This document shows positions 30,591-41,634 of a stretch of DNA of 64,000 nt, one piece after another. Numbering within the stretch: the stretch's first letter is position 1; every line of letters begins with the position of its first letter. The DNA lies in the NCBI GenBank assembly GCA_905250025.1, contig CAJNOJ010000164.1:62001-126000 (forward strand). The letters are read 5' to 3'. A model generated the notes under the pieces. The model worked only from the letters and a program-made list of their open reading frames with translations, was not told the origin of the DNA and searched no databases. Source of the DNA: Adineta ricciae. Its lineage: Eukaryota; Rotifera; Eurotatoria; Adinetida; Adinetidae. The position numbers were made by a program, and so were the translations under genes.

Positions 30591-31421
30591 GAGAGATACT
30601 TATAATCAAGGTGGTCTGATAAGCTACCATTAGGATATCCACATCTTTGATTGTACAGTAGAAACTTGCAAAAACATAATATGGAAATTGTAAACTTCGT
30701 TTAGGTTGTTTGTGTGAAGGATGATGTTTTCATGTGCGCTGTGGTAATATTCAAACCGTTATTATATTTTACTAAAACATGAAAGTTTCCATCGATAAAC
30801 AAAATAGTAAAATTCTTATGGATATTTACAGTAATGTATGACAAACAAACGTTTGATCTGTCGATAAGAATTCGACCTTATGCAGAAAAAATAAGGCCAT
30901 CTAAAAGCAAAGCAGAGACTAATTATAAGCAGCACGTATTCAAAATATCTCACTGTAATAAACTAATTTATGCCTAAAAAGTTTTTCTCAAATTCACTGG
31001 AATCTTGAAAAACGATTTCTTTGTCATCATAATAAACGAAAAAAAAATTATTATCCGAATTATTGATCAAACTGAATTTCAATAAAACGGAATAGCAAAG
31101 TGTCAAACACTAAGTCAATATTCTCATATTAACTTCAAACAAAATGAAAATTTTTGTCATGTAACAGTTATTATACTTGAGAAAAGCCGACAAGTGTACA
31201 ATATCGATTATGTCCTTAATAAGAAGACCGAATAAGTCACATACGCAGAACAATATTTCGAATTATATTGATAATTACAAATCTTCGACATCATCGCGCG
31301 ACAACTGTCGACTTGCACCTGGTAGGCGAGTCATTTTCGTTTTACACTGACAATATCTTTCGCAAAGCAGAAAAAAAAACAAAAGAAAATATTTGGTATT
31401 CGTCGTATACTTCTTACTGCA
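30591..31421. other. Copy-A-specific spacer, nothing recognised
   Basis: AT-rich sequence between the ADP-ribosyltransferase relic and the F-box gene. Up to about 31291 it has no counterpart in copy B; from there it matches copy B again. No coding frame, repeat array or RNA gene seen. Confidence 0.4.
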
Positions 31422-33182
31422 ATGTGTTTAATCTTCGAAAACCTACCCGATGAAATAATCTTATACATATGTCAATATCTTCGTGGAGCTGATGTTTTAT
31501 ATTCCTTTTACAATCTGAATATTCGGTTGAACACAGCCCTAACAGGCTATTGTCGGTATGTGAATCTCATGAGAGTTGCATACAAAAAGTTAACATATGT
31601 AATAACTCATGTTCTACCATGTATTGGACAACATGTTCGATCGTTTTGTTTGAATATATACTGGGAAAGTATGATTCCGGACCAATTAAGTCAGCTTCTG
31701 TACAGTTCACGTTTATGTGAGATATTTCCTTATATTGAAAACTTGACTGTGCGTGGATTTTCAAGTGAAAGATTACAAGTTTTTCTTGATTGTATAGAGA
31801 ATTTTCCACGGCTGAACAATTTAAAAATTCAATTTCTTTCTGGGAGTTCAACCGGTATTTGCCTGACGAAATTATTCTCAGCGAATCAAGGTCGACTTTC
31901 AAAAGTCTTCTTTGATTGGAATTCGATAGATTTAGATATACCCCAAGATACTTCCGACATATCTTGTCCAAACATTCAAGAATTAACCATACCATTGACA
32001 TCGATTAACACGCTAGCACGTTTGTGTAAAGTCATATCAAATGTTCATTGTCTGTACGTTAATCTTGGTACTTTTGTTGATATTGGGAACTGCGCAGAAG
32101 CTTTCAAGGATGTCTCGCCTCTATTTCGTTTAGTTGATTTCAGCATACATTCGATTGATTGGTTCTGCCCGTTCGATGCTTTCGTTGCTATGATCCGAAA
32201 GATGCCTTCGTTACAAAAACTCAAGTTTCACCTATGCACGCAAGAGGAGTGTTTTCTAGTCGAAGAAAATATTCGAATAAATTTACCAATTTCGTGTTGT
32301 CAACTCGATTATTTCATTGATTATAGACTTTCTGGAATGGATTCTGAAATAAAAAATCTTCTTACTTCCAACCGAAATTTTTCTTCGACCGTTCATCTTT
32401 TATTTGATGAAACTCATGATACTCTCAATGTTCATACCGTTCCATGCCGCCTACAATCCATGGTTTTATTAGGATCTGTCGCAAAACAAATGATGCCAGG
32501 TTCATCGTACACTGAACATGTCCGAAATTTACATATTTACGGTGCACAGTGTTTAAACGATGTATTTCAAATACTACAACATTTTCGTCACCTCAATATC
32601 CTTTCGATCAGTATGAACAACAGTCGGACTATGTGTATGTCTTTTAAATAAAGTCTATCAGTTAATAGATCTTTTTTTCTAGTGAACAATTCGACAACTC
32701 CCAACAAACCGATTGTCTTTCACTTGCCATATTTAAAACAACTCTGTATTGACGGAACATGTGAATTGTCAAACTTACTTGATGCAGCGCCAGACCTCTA
32801 TCAATTTAATGTCGATTTCGATTGTGTGAAAATGTTCATTCAAAATCATTCTCGTTCAACTCGAACAAGTGTTAGATCTATCGACATCTTTGATTGGACG
32901 GGTACTCATGCAGAATTATTGCAGCATATTACTCAAACTTTCGTTACTCTCGATCACCTCAATATTCACATGGCCAGTAGAATATCGTCTATGGATTCGT
33001 TTCTACTAGAGTGTCTACCGGTATGTAAAAGTGGTATGCGAATTTCGCTCGGTGTAACAGGATCGCTTTCCGAACAAGTTCAGAATAATATTCGCCAATG
33101 GGTTATCGATCATTCCCATCTAAGCGAAAAGGATTCATTTGCTGTACAATACCGGCAAAATTGGTTCCAGGTATGGTTGTAA
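31422..33182 (+). CDS. F-box protein with LRR-like C-terminal region, copy A
   Basis: Two exons: 31422-32634 and 32683-33182, about 570 aa. An F-box occupies residues 3-45 (FENLPDEIILYICQYL...DVLYSFYNLN.RLN). The remainder has weakly regular Leu-rich strands (PRLNNLKIQFL, LVDFSI, MPSLQKLKFHL, HFRHLNILSIS, PYLKQLCIDG) consistent with degenerate leucine-rich repeats, as in FBXL-type substrate receptors of SCF (Skp1-cullin-F-box) ubiquitin ligases. The intron starts GTATGT and joins at Thr-Met-Leu-Asn-Asn. Without splicing the frame stops shortly after the donor. No TM or signal peptide. The substrate is unknown. Confidence 0.75.
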
Positions 33183-33493
33183 GATTGAACACAGAGAACA
33201 TATGACATTATTGTTTCTAGTTTTCAAACATAAATTCATAAAAAATTTTTTTACACAAGCATAGAACAGTTTGAGTCAATACCGAAAAAGCCTCCATTAT
33301 GATTTAGGTTTAGTATGAGTCATGTCATTCTCTTTTCTTTTCTTTCTAGTTAGTAATAACGTCGATTAGCAGTTGCTATCAACACTCCTCTTTGCTGACG
33401 TTAGTTTGATTTCCAACGTCAATACTCTCGTATTTCAACTCGAGAAAAAAATCCCGAGTGTTTAATTTCGTTTGTATTTTAAAGAGTACATTA

Positions 33494-35661
33494 ATGTCGC
33501 AGTTCGAAATTTGTGTTACACGAACGATTCTGTTTTGCAGATTATTGTTGAATAGAAATTTGTTAGGTATGGCATCGAAGACAGCAAAACGACGATTTCG
33601 AAAATCAAGGAGAAATGTGCCTATTGTTGATACTAGTCAGGCTCGATCGAACCTTGAGGTGCTACGAATGTGCCTCAACGATCTTGGTTGGAAGGAGGTA
33701 AATGATCCTACTTGTTTTATCACTGAAATCCATTTCTTCCTCCAGTGTATTTCTGGTAATTCGGCTAATCTGGATATTTGTTGGAATGCCGCTGGATTTC
33801 ACGATGGTAGTCGAAACTATGCATCATTATCAGCAAGAGTGAATAAATTTCCTGGCATGAGTGATGTGTTGTGTAAAAGCAATCTGACACGTTCATTGAA
33901 TGCGATGCGTAGATTATTTCCGGATGAATATAAGTTCTATCCACGTACGTGGTTCTTACCCGAACAACGCGAACAATTTCAAAGAGATGCGAATGAAATA
34001 CACAAACGAGATCGAAAACGACAACGACCACTGACAACTTTTATTGTCAAACCATCAGGTTTGTTTTCGCAGATTGTGATCAAACTTTACGTCGAATTTT
34101 GACTATTGACTATCTTCTACACAGATGGTTCGGAAGGTGCTGGTATTTACTTAATTCAGGATCCTACGCGCTGCAGTGCTATGAATCGCGAACATATTGT
34201 TCAAGGTAAGATTTACGAATCTGATAAGCTCAAAAGATCACTTCACAATTCTTTTTTTGCCATTAGAATACATTGATCGACCATTATTGATCAATGGACT
34301 TAAGTTCGATGTGCGAATCTATGTTTTAATTCGTCAATTAGATCCATTGGAGATCTTACTCTACGATGAAGGTTTAGCACGCTTTGCCACTGTTGAATAT
34401 CAAGCACCATCGATTAAAAATCTTCACGAAGCATTCATGCATTTGACGAATTATTCGCTGAACAAACGCAGTGCTACATATAAACATGCTGTCGATGTGA
34501 GCCAAGCTGATGCTAGTAAACGAAAGTTCAGTCTTGTTTGGCTACAGCTTGCTCAATCGTATAATCCAGAGGACATTGAACGAGCCAAAAGATTAATTAA
34601 AGAAATGATCAATAAGACAGTGATAGCCATTTTACCTGAACTTCGTGTTCAGTATGCTCTGGAGATGCCAACAGCTACAAAACAGAATCAATGCTTCCAA
34701 GTCAGCTTACCTGAATCTATTCGAAAAGTTGTGAGTGTCTTCTTTTTGATAGATCATTGGATTTGACATTCTGCTTACTGATCGATTGAAACCAATTCTA
34801 CTTGAAGTAAACTCGAATCCTTCATTGCGAATCGATTATGATCATATGAATGAAGTTGGTAAACTTGTTCACGAACCAAGTTTGATTGACGAAGAGATCA
34901 AACGACCACTCGTTAGAGAAACGTTGCAGCTCGCTCTGTAAGAAACATTGAATTCACAATATGATCTGGTCAATGAATTTTTCATAGGAACGAACGGCCA
35001 AGTCAACGAATTAAAAACATTACTAATCATCCGATAGAATCATGTAGTACACATGATTCGACAAGAATACGGTCCGATTCAGAATCAAGTCTTTCCAATT
35101 CGTCTGTATCGGATTCTGATCTGTCTACTGATACATTACAGGAGAGCGTTTCAGAATCACTGGAAGTTATTTACCCATCGACACCTGAAATCGATTATGA
35201 ACAAATGTTTCTTCTTGAAAAGGTCGCTTTTATCTATATCGAATTAGTACTCAAACGTGGATACAAAGCATTGACAAATCGACCGTTTCGTCAACTGGCC
35301 AGGTGAGTTTCTCCACTGAATTTTAATCAAGTACTTCCTTTATTCGAAACGCAGTATTTGTGGTATAATCGATCAAGGAACGCCAATGTCTGCGATTGAC
35401 ATACTCTATGTTCAAATCTTTTCCAAATGTAAACAGTACGCTTCCCAATCTCCTGCAACTGGTAAGTCACAGTCGTCGAGTTGCTTTTATCTCTCGATCA
35501 ATAACATATGTTGTTCATTTCTAGGTCTGGATTTTTCAGTCTTTATCGAGGCTTTCTTTTTGTTATCTCAGCGCAAGTATCCAAATTCATCGCTTCTTGA
35601 GAGTGTAACACAACTGATCGATTCTTGTATCCATCATTTGAATCTGAAAAATGAACTGTAA
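33494..35661 (+). CDS. TTLL11-like tubulin polyglutamylase, copy A
   Basis: Seven exons: 33494-34058, 34125-34205, 34267-34700, 34753-34937, 34988-35302, 35355-35461, 35525-35661. All junctions are GT-AG and in frame. The tubulin-tyrosine-ligase fold is clear: VDTSQARSN.EVLR, NKFPGMSDVLCKSNLTRSL, FYPRTWFLPEQ, the ATP-grasp segment TFIVKPSDGSEGAGIYL, GLKFDVRIYVLI, HLTNYSLNK, and GFDILLTD followed by LLEVNSNPSL. The ATP-grasp Lys, Asp/Arg and Glu-x-Asn residues are all present, so it should be active. The order and 'SQARSN...NKFPGM' resemble TTLL11. A Ser/Asp-rich linker and a C-terminal helical region follow. The probable role is glutamate-chain addition to axonemal tubulin. Met at 33494 is conserved in copy B; Met at 33569 is an alternative. 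Confidence 0.85.
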
Positions 35662-35679
35662 AATATCCGAACCGATTCA

Positions 35680-37980
35680 TGTTTGATATTATTTTTTATA
35701 AAGCAGAAGCAAAACTACAAGCAGCAGATGTGATACTTTCGAATAGTCTAATGTTTAAAACATGTGCATATATTCAAAAAGACACTTATGATCACAGAAC
35801 TCTTCTTGACATTAAGTATGTCCGAGCAATTATCAGTGTTAAAATCGGCTACATCGTTCCATTTGGAAGATCCGTCAAACGGATATGTATGAACAATTTG
35901 TTCTTGAAAATTTCCATTTCCATCTCCAAGAAGCCCGTAGACTTCATATGATTCCCGCTCGGCAATCAGTACGATATCGGTTTGATTATTGCTATCGAAG
36001 TCGCCAATAACTAAACTATCGAGTTCGATGTCTATTGAAGTGAAAAAATATTCTTCCGGTCGAAAAGTTTAATTTCTATTTGGGAAAAATACCTGAATGT
36101 GAAGAGTATCCTTATTCATTATAGCAATATCTAAATAATTGTCATGATTAAAATCACCAATAACACACCCGAGCGTATTAACGTTGCGTGTCGTACGTAA
36201 TCTTAAGCCTGCCGAAAATGTTCCATTTCCTCGACCGAAAAATATACTAATATCTATAGATGAAATGTTTAAACAAAATATATCCAATATTTGATCATCA
36301 TTGAAGTTAACTACAACGAAGCTTTTTATATATTTTCTCAGAACTACCGAGTGCGTATTTTCTGTTGAGAATATTCCAGTATTATTACCGTATAAAATAA
36401 CAAGAGACCGGATATAATTGACACTCTGCATTAAGACCAAATCGACTCGACCGTCGCCGTTCATGCCGACAACACAAACCTCACTGACATCACTAGGACT
36501 TTCGAATGACAACTGGATCGCCTTTCCAAATGTACCATGCCCAATTATCACCACATCGAAAAATTACGTCAACTTGATCATCAGCATTTAAATCAGCAAT
36601 AATACTTTTAGATTCATATATGTTTGAACAAGAAATTTTTGTTGATAGTTCTCTAAATGTCGGGTAACATATTGGCTCTAGAAATCGAAATTCATGATCA
36701 TCGTACAACTATCATCGAACTATAACCTGGTGTGCTTGTATGTATCGTCGTTGTTATGTTTGCGGTTGTATTGAAGTCATCAATACATATCATGTTCATC
36801 GGCGAATCCTTCACTAATGTGATTATAGCACAAAATCCATCAAAGAAAACAAATATATAACATGACTATTCTTACCTCGTCGAGCGTAATGTACTGAGAA
36901 GAGAACAATGCTCACTAGTATGCCTATTAGTACAACGGCAACGATCATTAGTTTAGAAAAAGATCGATTTTGTTGTGTGACATGATTGGGATGATCATGT
37001 CGGTAGTCACATTCGGCGACATTTCTACAGAACTAGCAGGATGAATAGAAGTTGCGCGTTTTTTCCGATGATGGTAAATCTTTAAGCCGATTCGAACTAA
37101 TTTTGAAGAAATCCACTTCAAAACAATTGACAAACCACCCTGAAGATCGAATATAATGTTAATTGTATAAAACATATTGAAGTTTTCGATTCTACTGTAA
37201 GTGCACACAGATGGCAAACATCGTTCATAATATGATGGATAATCCGTGTCTGTTGACCAGCGTTCAATAAATACGTGATTGACACGTTCACGTATTGATA
37301 CATTGTTTGGAAACTGACTGAGATTTTCTGTTGAAAGTGGATCTATTGATTTTTGATAGTTTGTATAATGTTGAATAAGATTGAGGCATTGCTGATCGTA
37401 GAGACATTGAAGTGTCGAAGCAAGAGCATTCGTATGAAAGCTGCTGTGAGTGGAGGAAGCAAGACGAGAAAACAATGCAGGAGCTTTAGATTTAGCCTGT
37501 TCAATCAAAGTTTATAGACGATTCTCAAAGTCGCTTTCTGGCAGAAGTTCAGTAGTGACTAATAATGTTGTCAAAAGCTCACTGATTGAATTATTGACTA
37601 CTTGCTTCGAAAGTTGACACAACCGATGAAGATATTGTAAATGTGCCGAAATGACTTAAACAAACCTATCAACAAAAGATCATATAGATAAGAACTCTCG
37701 TGGAGAGTTTAGGGTGATCGCAGAATGATAGACCTAAAGTGCCGGTTAACATCAAATTTTGTCTTACCGAATGAAATGTCGGTGCAATTTTAATAAATTG
37801 ATCGTATGTCGACGCTACTCTTGAGCATGCACATTGAAATTTATCACCATAGATTTGTTTCAAACGCTTATAATCAATGAACGATGGTTTATCAAAGTCT
37901 TTTGTTAACATACGCGAGCGAATACTTGTATAAAACATGAGGCTGATCAAGCAACTCAAGAATAAGACGATGTAAAGACG
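35680..37980 (-). pseudogene. Decayed membrane protein with FG-GAP repeats, copy A
   Basis: Read on the minus strand: an N-terminal membrane segment and a Cys-containing block (CACSRVASTYDQFIKIAPTFHSV) at about 37669-37959. Next comes CQLSKQVVNNSISELL with an in-frame stop near 37513. Then ALASTLQCLYDQQCL, YYERCLPSVCTYS, a GGLSIVLKW membrane segment and a basic tail (36948-37508). A TM (VLIGILVSIVLF) and FG-GAP/VCBS units (36708-35680, DLNADDQVDVIF, GDFNHDNYLDIAI) follow. A frameshift near 36540 and a stop near 36070 break the repeat part. The plan matches a multicopy rotifer protein type with an N-terminal Cys-rich membrane region and C-terminal FG-GAP repeats. I do not know its function. 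Confidence 0.55.
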
Positions 37981-38189
37981 AGTTGCCCATTAACCATAAC
38001 GCTTTGCCGTAAGGCGATCAACAGTGCTCCCAGTATCACGTAATCCGAATATATATAATTCGACAATTGTAGTGCGTATCAGCTTCTTTAGATTCTGTAT
38101 TGCTATCTTTAACTGGTCGCTAGTACTACAACGAACTAAATCAAAGAGAATTTGGCGAATTAATATTCTTCAATGCGCAGCTTTCCAAG

Positions 38190-39451
38190 CTAATCATATG
38201 AATAGTTACTTGGTTGTGTTTGTTTTGGCTTTCTGTCGCATATTTTTCGTAGCTTTCGCATGAAACCAACGAGTTGAGGTGCTACAATGCGTAAGACAGA
38301 AACCATACCAGTAATGATTGACACTAATTTTATAAATAATCCCACAAGTGTCTGATTGCGAATCTTTTTTAAATAAGAGCAGTACGTTGGTGCACAAGTT
38401 TCATAGAAGTGTTCATAAGATAAAGAAACATACCAATTTTCAATCATAAGTTTTTTGACGATCGTCAAAACTGAAGGATTGGGAGAAAAGGGATGAACTG
38501 TTGGATCATAAGCCATAGGCTGTATGCGAAGCGATGACGACTCTAGTTGCATAATTCCAGCATGCATTGGCTTTGAAAATGCTAAGAAAGTCGGAAAACA
38601 ACGTGAACTCACATAAAAACACTGCAATGTTGAAATTAGCAGCGAGTCAATATGCAGACATCCTCGAACCAAACCGACCAGTGAAACAATGGAATCGGTG
38701 GTGAAATATCCGTACGAATTTGGATTGCTTCTATATAGTACAGTTGAGCTTCGGCAATCCGGATTTATAGCACAGAAGCATGTGATCTTTGTTGCATTGA
38801 TTTCGGAGGTTCCGCTTGGAATGAACTGAAGCTATAAAGAAAACAGAGTGAGAATGGCGAAAGGTATCATATTCCTATGATGATAATGCAGCTCATCTTT
38901 GCTGTTTATGTTCATCACAAAAAACAGTATAGAATTTTGTAGATGCTATCTCTGCACAAATAAACTATCCTACCAAGCACATGACATCAATTTTGGAGAT
39001 TTTGTGCAAAATGACGATGTCGATATCTAACTATTTTCTTGACTCTCTCTCTCTCTCTTTCAGATAACATACTCGGCCTGTTTGATCATTGAAAATAAGA
39101 TTGGAATCAGATGAGCGCGAAAAGTCTGTAAATGGTCTCATGTAAACTTGATCCACTTGCATAATAATCCATACAATAATCTTTGACAAGACTAAAGTTA
39201 TACAGAGTTGATTGATAGAATTGTTCGACGGTTGTATTGAGAAAGAAATCTTTCAATTGCATCAGTAATTGTTTTATTAGATAGTTGGCAAAGATTGAAA
39301 TATTGACGTATAATTGCGTGATAGAAGCTTTTATCTCGTTACTTTGAGTGAACCTTCTGGTGTACAATTTGAATTGAAAAACATGTTGCATGTAGGTAAT
39401 TTTAATATTGGAAAAACATATAAAGTGAAACGAACGTATTCGGATGGACAC
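38190..39451 (-). pseudogene. Second, truncated membrane-protein cassette of the same family, copy A
   Basis: Minus strand: 39107-39451 gives an N-terminal helical region (SITQLYVNISIFANYLIKQLL). After an acceptor-like TTTATAG near 38834, a Cys-rich block follows (TCFCAINPDCRSS), then GCLHIDSLLISTLQCFY, HFYETCAPTYCSYL, a membrane segment (GMVSVLRIVAPQLVGF) and a basic tail ending at 38190. It parallels the gene at 35680-37980 but lacks FG-GAP repeats. The start codon and most of the 5' exons are missing or unclear. It may be the 5' cassette of a tandem array. A (CT)n run lies near 39043-39060. In copy B most of this region is deleted. Confidence 0.45.
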
Positions 39452-39663
39452 AGTAGATATTCTAGTTCAAATCGAGCAATTACAAGAATTAATCAAACAA
39501 AGTTCTTCTGATTAAGATATTATTATAAGTTTTAAAAGCAGGCATCTATTCTCATTTGAATAGAAAGATGTCACTGATGTAACACTCGTGTGTCATTGCA
39601 TCATACAATGAAAAGTAATAACGTATCATACATCACTTCATTGAGTAAGATAAAAAATATATT

Positions 39664-40875
39664 ATGTCTGATTCAATTCTTCTTTCAAAGATAATTGTTG
39701 ATCTGGAATGGCCGATAGCACGTGAACTGTTACAAACGAAATATGACTTGTCGATTGATGAGACCGAGAAGTTGTTTTGTGCTAAGTATACACATGACAG
39801 CCGCCTATGGTCACACGGCAGCGACGAACAGAAGCTTATTCTGACACAAAATCGTGGTGCAATTTATGAAAAAACTCCTCCGTATCGCTTAGTTTGCTTG
39901 CCGTTCTATAAGTTTTGGAATTATAACGAATCTCATGCAAGTACTGGTACTTGGACATCGTTTACTGAAAAACTAGATGGCTCATTCTTTAAAGTTTACT
40001 ATTTTGAAAATGAATGGCACGTGAGTAGTAATAGTCGAATTGATATCAAACAATATCGAGAAAAATACCTTCGATCGGGTAAAACAAATGAACAGTTATG
40101 GCAAGAAGCATCCGTAGCAGCTGGACTTGATTACTCAAAACTAAATCCAAGATATGCCTATTTCTTCGAACGTGTCCATCCAGATTACACCATTGTTATT
40201 CATTACGAACAACCAATGTTATATCATATAGGTACACGTGATATGTCGACATTAGAAGAAATAGATGTCGATATTGGAGTTCGAAAGCCGCGTTCACTTC
40301 CCTTCTCTCAATTGAGTGAATGTTTACAGTATGTGAATAAGATGAGTGCCATGGAAGGAGAAGGCATTGTTGCTTGTGACGTGCGGACATATCATCGAAT
40401 CAAGATCAAGAGTCCATCGTACTTGCTGATTCATTCACAAACAGTGGGAATAAAGACTCAAAATAATGTAAGACAATTCTGTTTGAATATTTGGTTGCAA
40501 GGTGAAAAACAAGAATATCTCAGTTACTTTCCGCAGTACGTTCAAGATTACGATCTGGTGGAAAACGAACTGGAACAATCGATTATACCAAATATTATCG
40601 ATGAATTCACGAAATTGTATAGCAGCGATAGCAAGGAATTCTTCCGTAATCTCAATCGAAATTATCCATCATCAGGCAAGCCAGATCAAGATCGGAAACG
40701 ACAAATATTCACAAATATATTTCATCAATGTTTCAACGACGATTGGTTGACTTTCGATGATGAGCGAAAGTGTGTGATTGTACGCATTATATTCAAACAA
40801 CGCAATCGAGATAATCCAAACAAGTTCATCTTTGAAAAGTATCTCTCGTCAGTCATGAACTTTAGTGTAAAATAG
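39664..40875 (+). CDS. T4 Rnl1-like RNA ligase, copy A
   Basis: Intronless, 403 aa. It shows covalent nucleotidyltransferase motifs in the Rnl1 arrangement: motif I EKLDGS with the adenylated Lys at 103; the upstream RGAIYEKTPPYRLVCLPFYKF segment, equivalent to Rnl1 'RG...R..C.P..KFFN'; motif IIIa YFFER at about 167-171; motif IV EGEGIVACD from 231; and motif V RIKIKSPSYL (247-250 KIKS). A C-terminal helical domain follows. The protein should seal RNA ends through an AMP intermediate, for example in RNA repair. Rnl1-type ligases are found mainly in phage, bacteria and scattered eukaryotes, and the gene lacks introns while its neighbours are split, so horizontal acquisition is plausible. It is convergent with the asparagine synthetase, 56 bp away. 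Confidence 0.8.
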   Translation: MSDSILLSKIIVDLEWPIARELLQTKYDLSIDETEKLFCAKYTHDSRLWSHGSDEQKLILTQNRGAIYEKTPPYRLVCLPFYKFWNYNESHASTGTWTSFTEKLDGSFFKVYYFENEWHVSSNSRIDIKQYREKYLRSGKTNEQLWQEASVAAGLDYSKLNPRYAYFFERVHPDYTIVIHYEQPMLYHIGTRDMSTLEEIDVDIGVRKPRSLPFSQLSECLQYVNKMSAMEGEGIVACDVRTYHRIKIKSPSYLLIHSQTVGIKTQNNVRQFCLNIWLQGEKQEYLSYFPQYVQDYDLVENELEQSIIPNIIDEFTKLYSSDSKEFFRNLNRNYPSSGKPDQDRKRQIFTNIFHQCFNDDWLTFDDERKCVIVRIIFKQRNRDNPNKFIFEKYLSSVMNFSVK

Positions 40876-40931
40876 AAACGTTATTTTGTTTTATTGGTTT
40901 CATAGAAAAGAGAAGGAAAAAACATGTTTTA

Positions 40932-41632
40932 TCAATCATATTTAACATGGAAGCGTCTGGCTAAAGTTAAATAACTACAAATCATTAAATATTTGCCTTC
41001 TAACAAAGCCAGTTCTCCCCATAGATACTTCTTGTTCGTTAACTCATTGTCATTATGTAAATCATCTAATTGCTGGCGCAATCGTGGAATATCGAATAGC
41101 GAATCTAATTGATTCATATCACGAGAATGAATATTATCATAAATATATTGATAAATTTTCGATTTCGGATTCAGTAATGTCGGTGGTGCAAGAAACGGAT
41201 GTTTCTCTCTTTTATAAACATCGTCTGTAATAAACGGCCGGCCGGCTTCTTTCAAAATGTACTTTTCTATCAACGAACCATTTTTGATTTTCAATTTCAT
41301 CGCTGTTGGTAAGCGGTTGGCATAATCGACAACATGATGGTCAAGATATGGCACGCGTCCTTCAACTGAATGTGCCATCTCGGATTTGTCACCATAAACT
41401 TTAAGAAGAATATTTGCAAGAAAATTTTTCATTAACATATATTGACTCGAGTGTACACGCGATATTTCGTAGTTAATTATTTGTTTCGAAATGTGATAAT
41501 CGTAGAGATGTGAATTATGAAAATAGAAACTATTCAAACGAAACTTTTCATAGTTTTTCTTCAAATTCTCAGCGTAGACTCCGTCCCAAGCTAAGAATAA
41601 TGAACGTTCTTGCGATGGGAAATATCCAAGTG
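40932..41632 (-). CDS. Asparagine synthetase, 3' fragment cut by the n41633 junction (copy A)
   Basis: C-terminal part of the synthetase domain: LGYFPSQERSLFLAWDG, MAHSVEGRVPYLDHHVVDYANRLP, KREKHPFLAPP and the end HVKYD-stop. It equals residues encoded by exon 4 of the complete gene at 59533-61820. The fragment stops abruptly at the single n, where polycystin sequence begins, so truncation is by the assembly seam or segment boundary rather than by mutation. Confidence 0.85.
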
Positions 41633-41633
41633 N
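41633..41633. other. Single-base gap (n) joining copy A to copy B
   Basis: To the left is antisense asparagine synthetase exon 4 (homologous to 60215-60229); to the right is sense polycystin exon 21 (homologous to 20593 on). A single lowercase n is the mark some scaffolders place when two contigs are estimated to overlap but cannot be merged. Confidence 0.8.
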
Positions 41634-41634
41634 T

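Larger units (their letters stand above)
20593..41632. repeat. Copy A of a large duplicated segment
   Basis: This roughly 21-kb interval is colinear with 41634-60229, with the same gene order and strands and mostly a few percent nucleotide difference by eye. It begins inside exon 21 of the polycystin gene and ends inside exon 4 of the asparagine synthetase. The copies differ by small substitutions plus a few larger indels. Confidence 0.9.
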
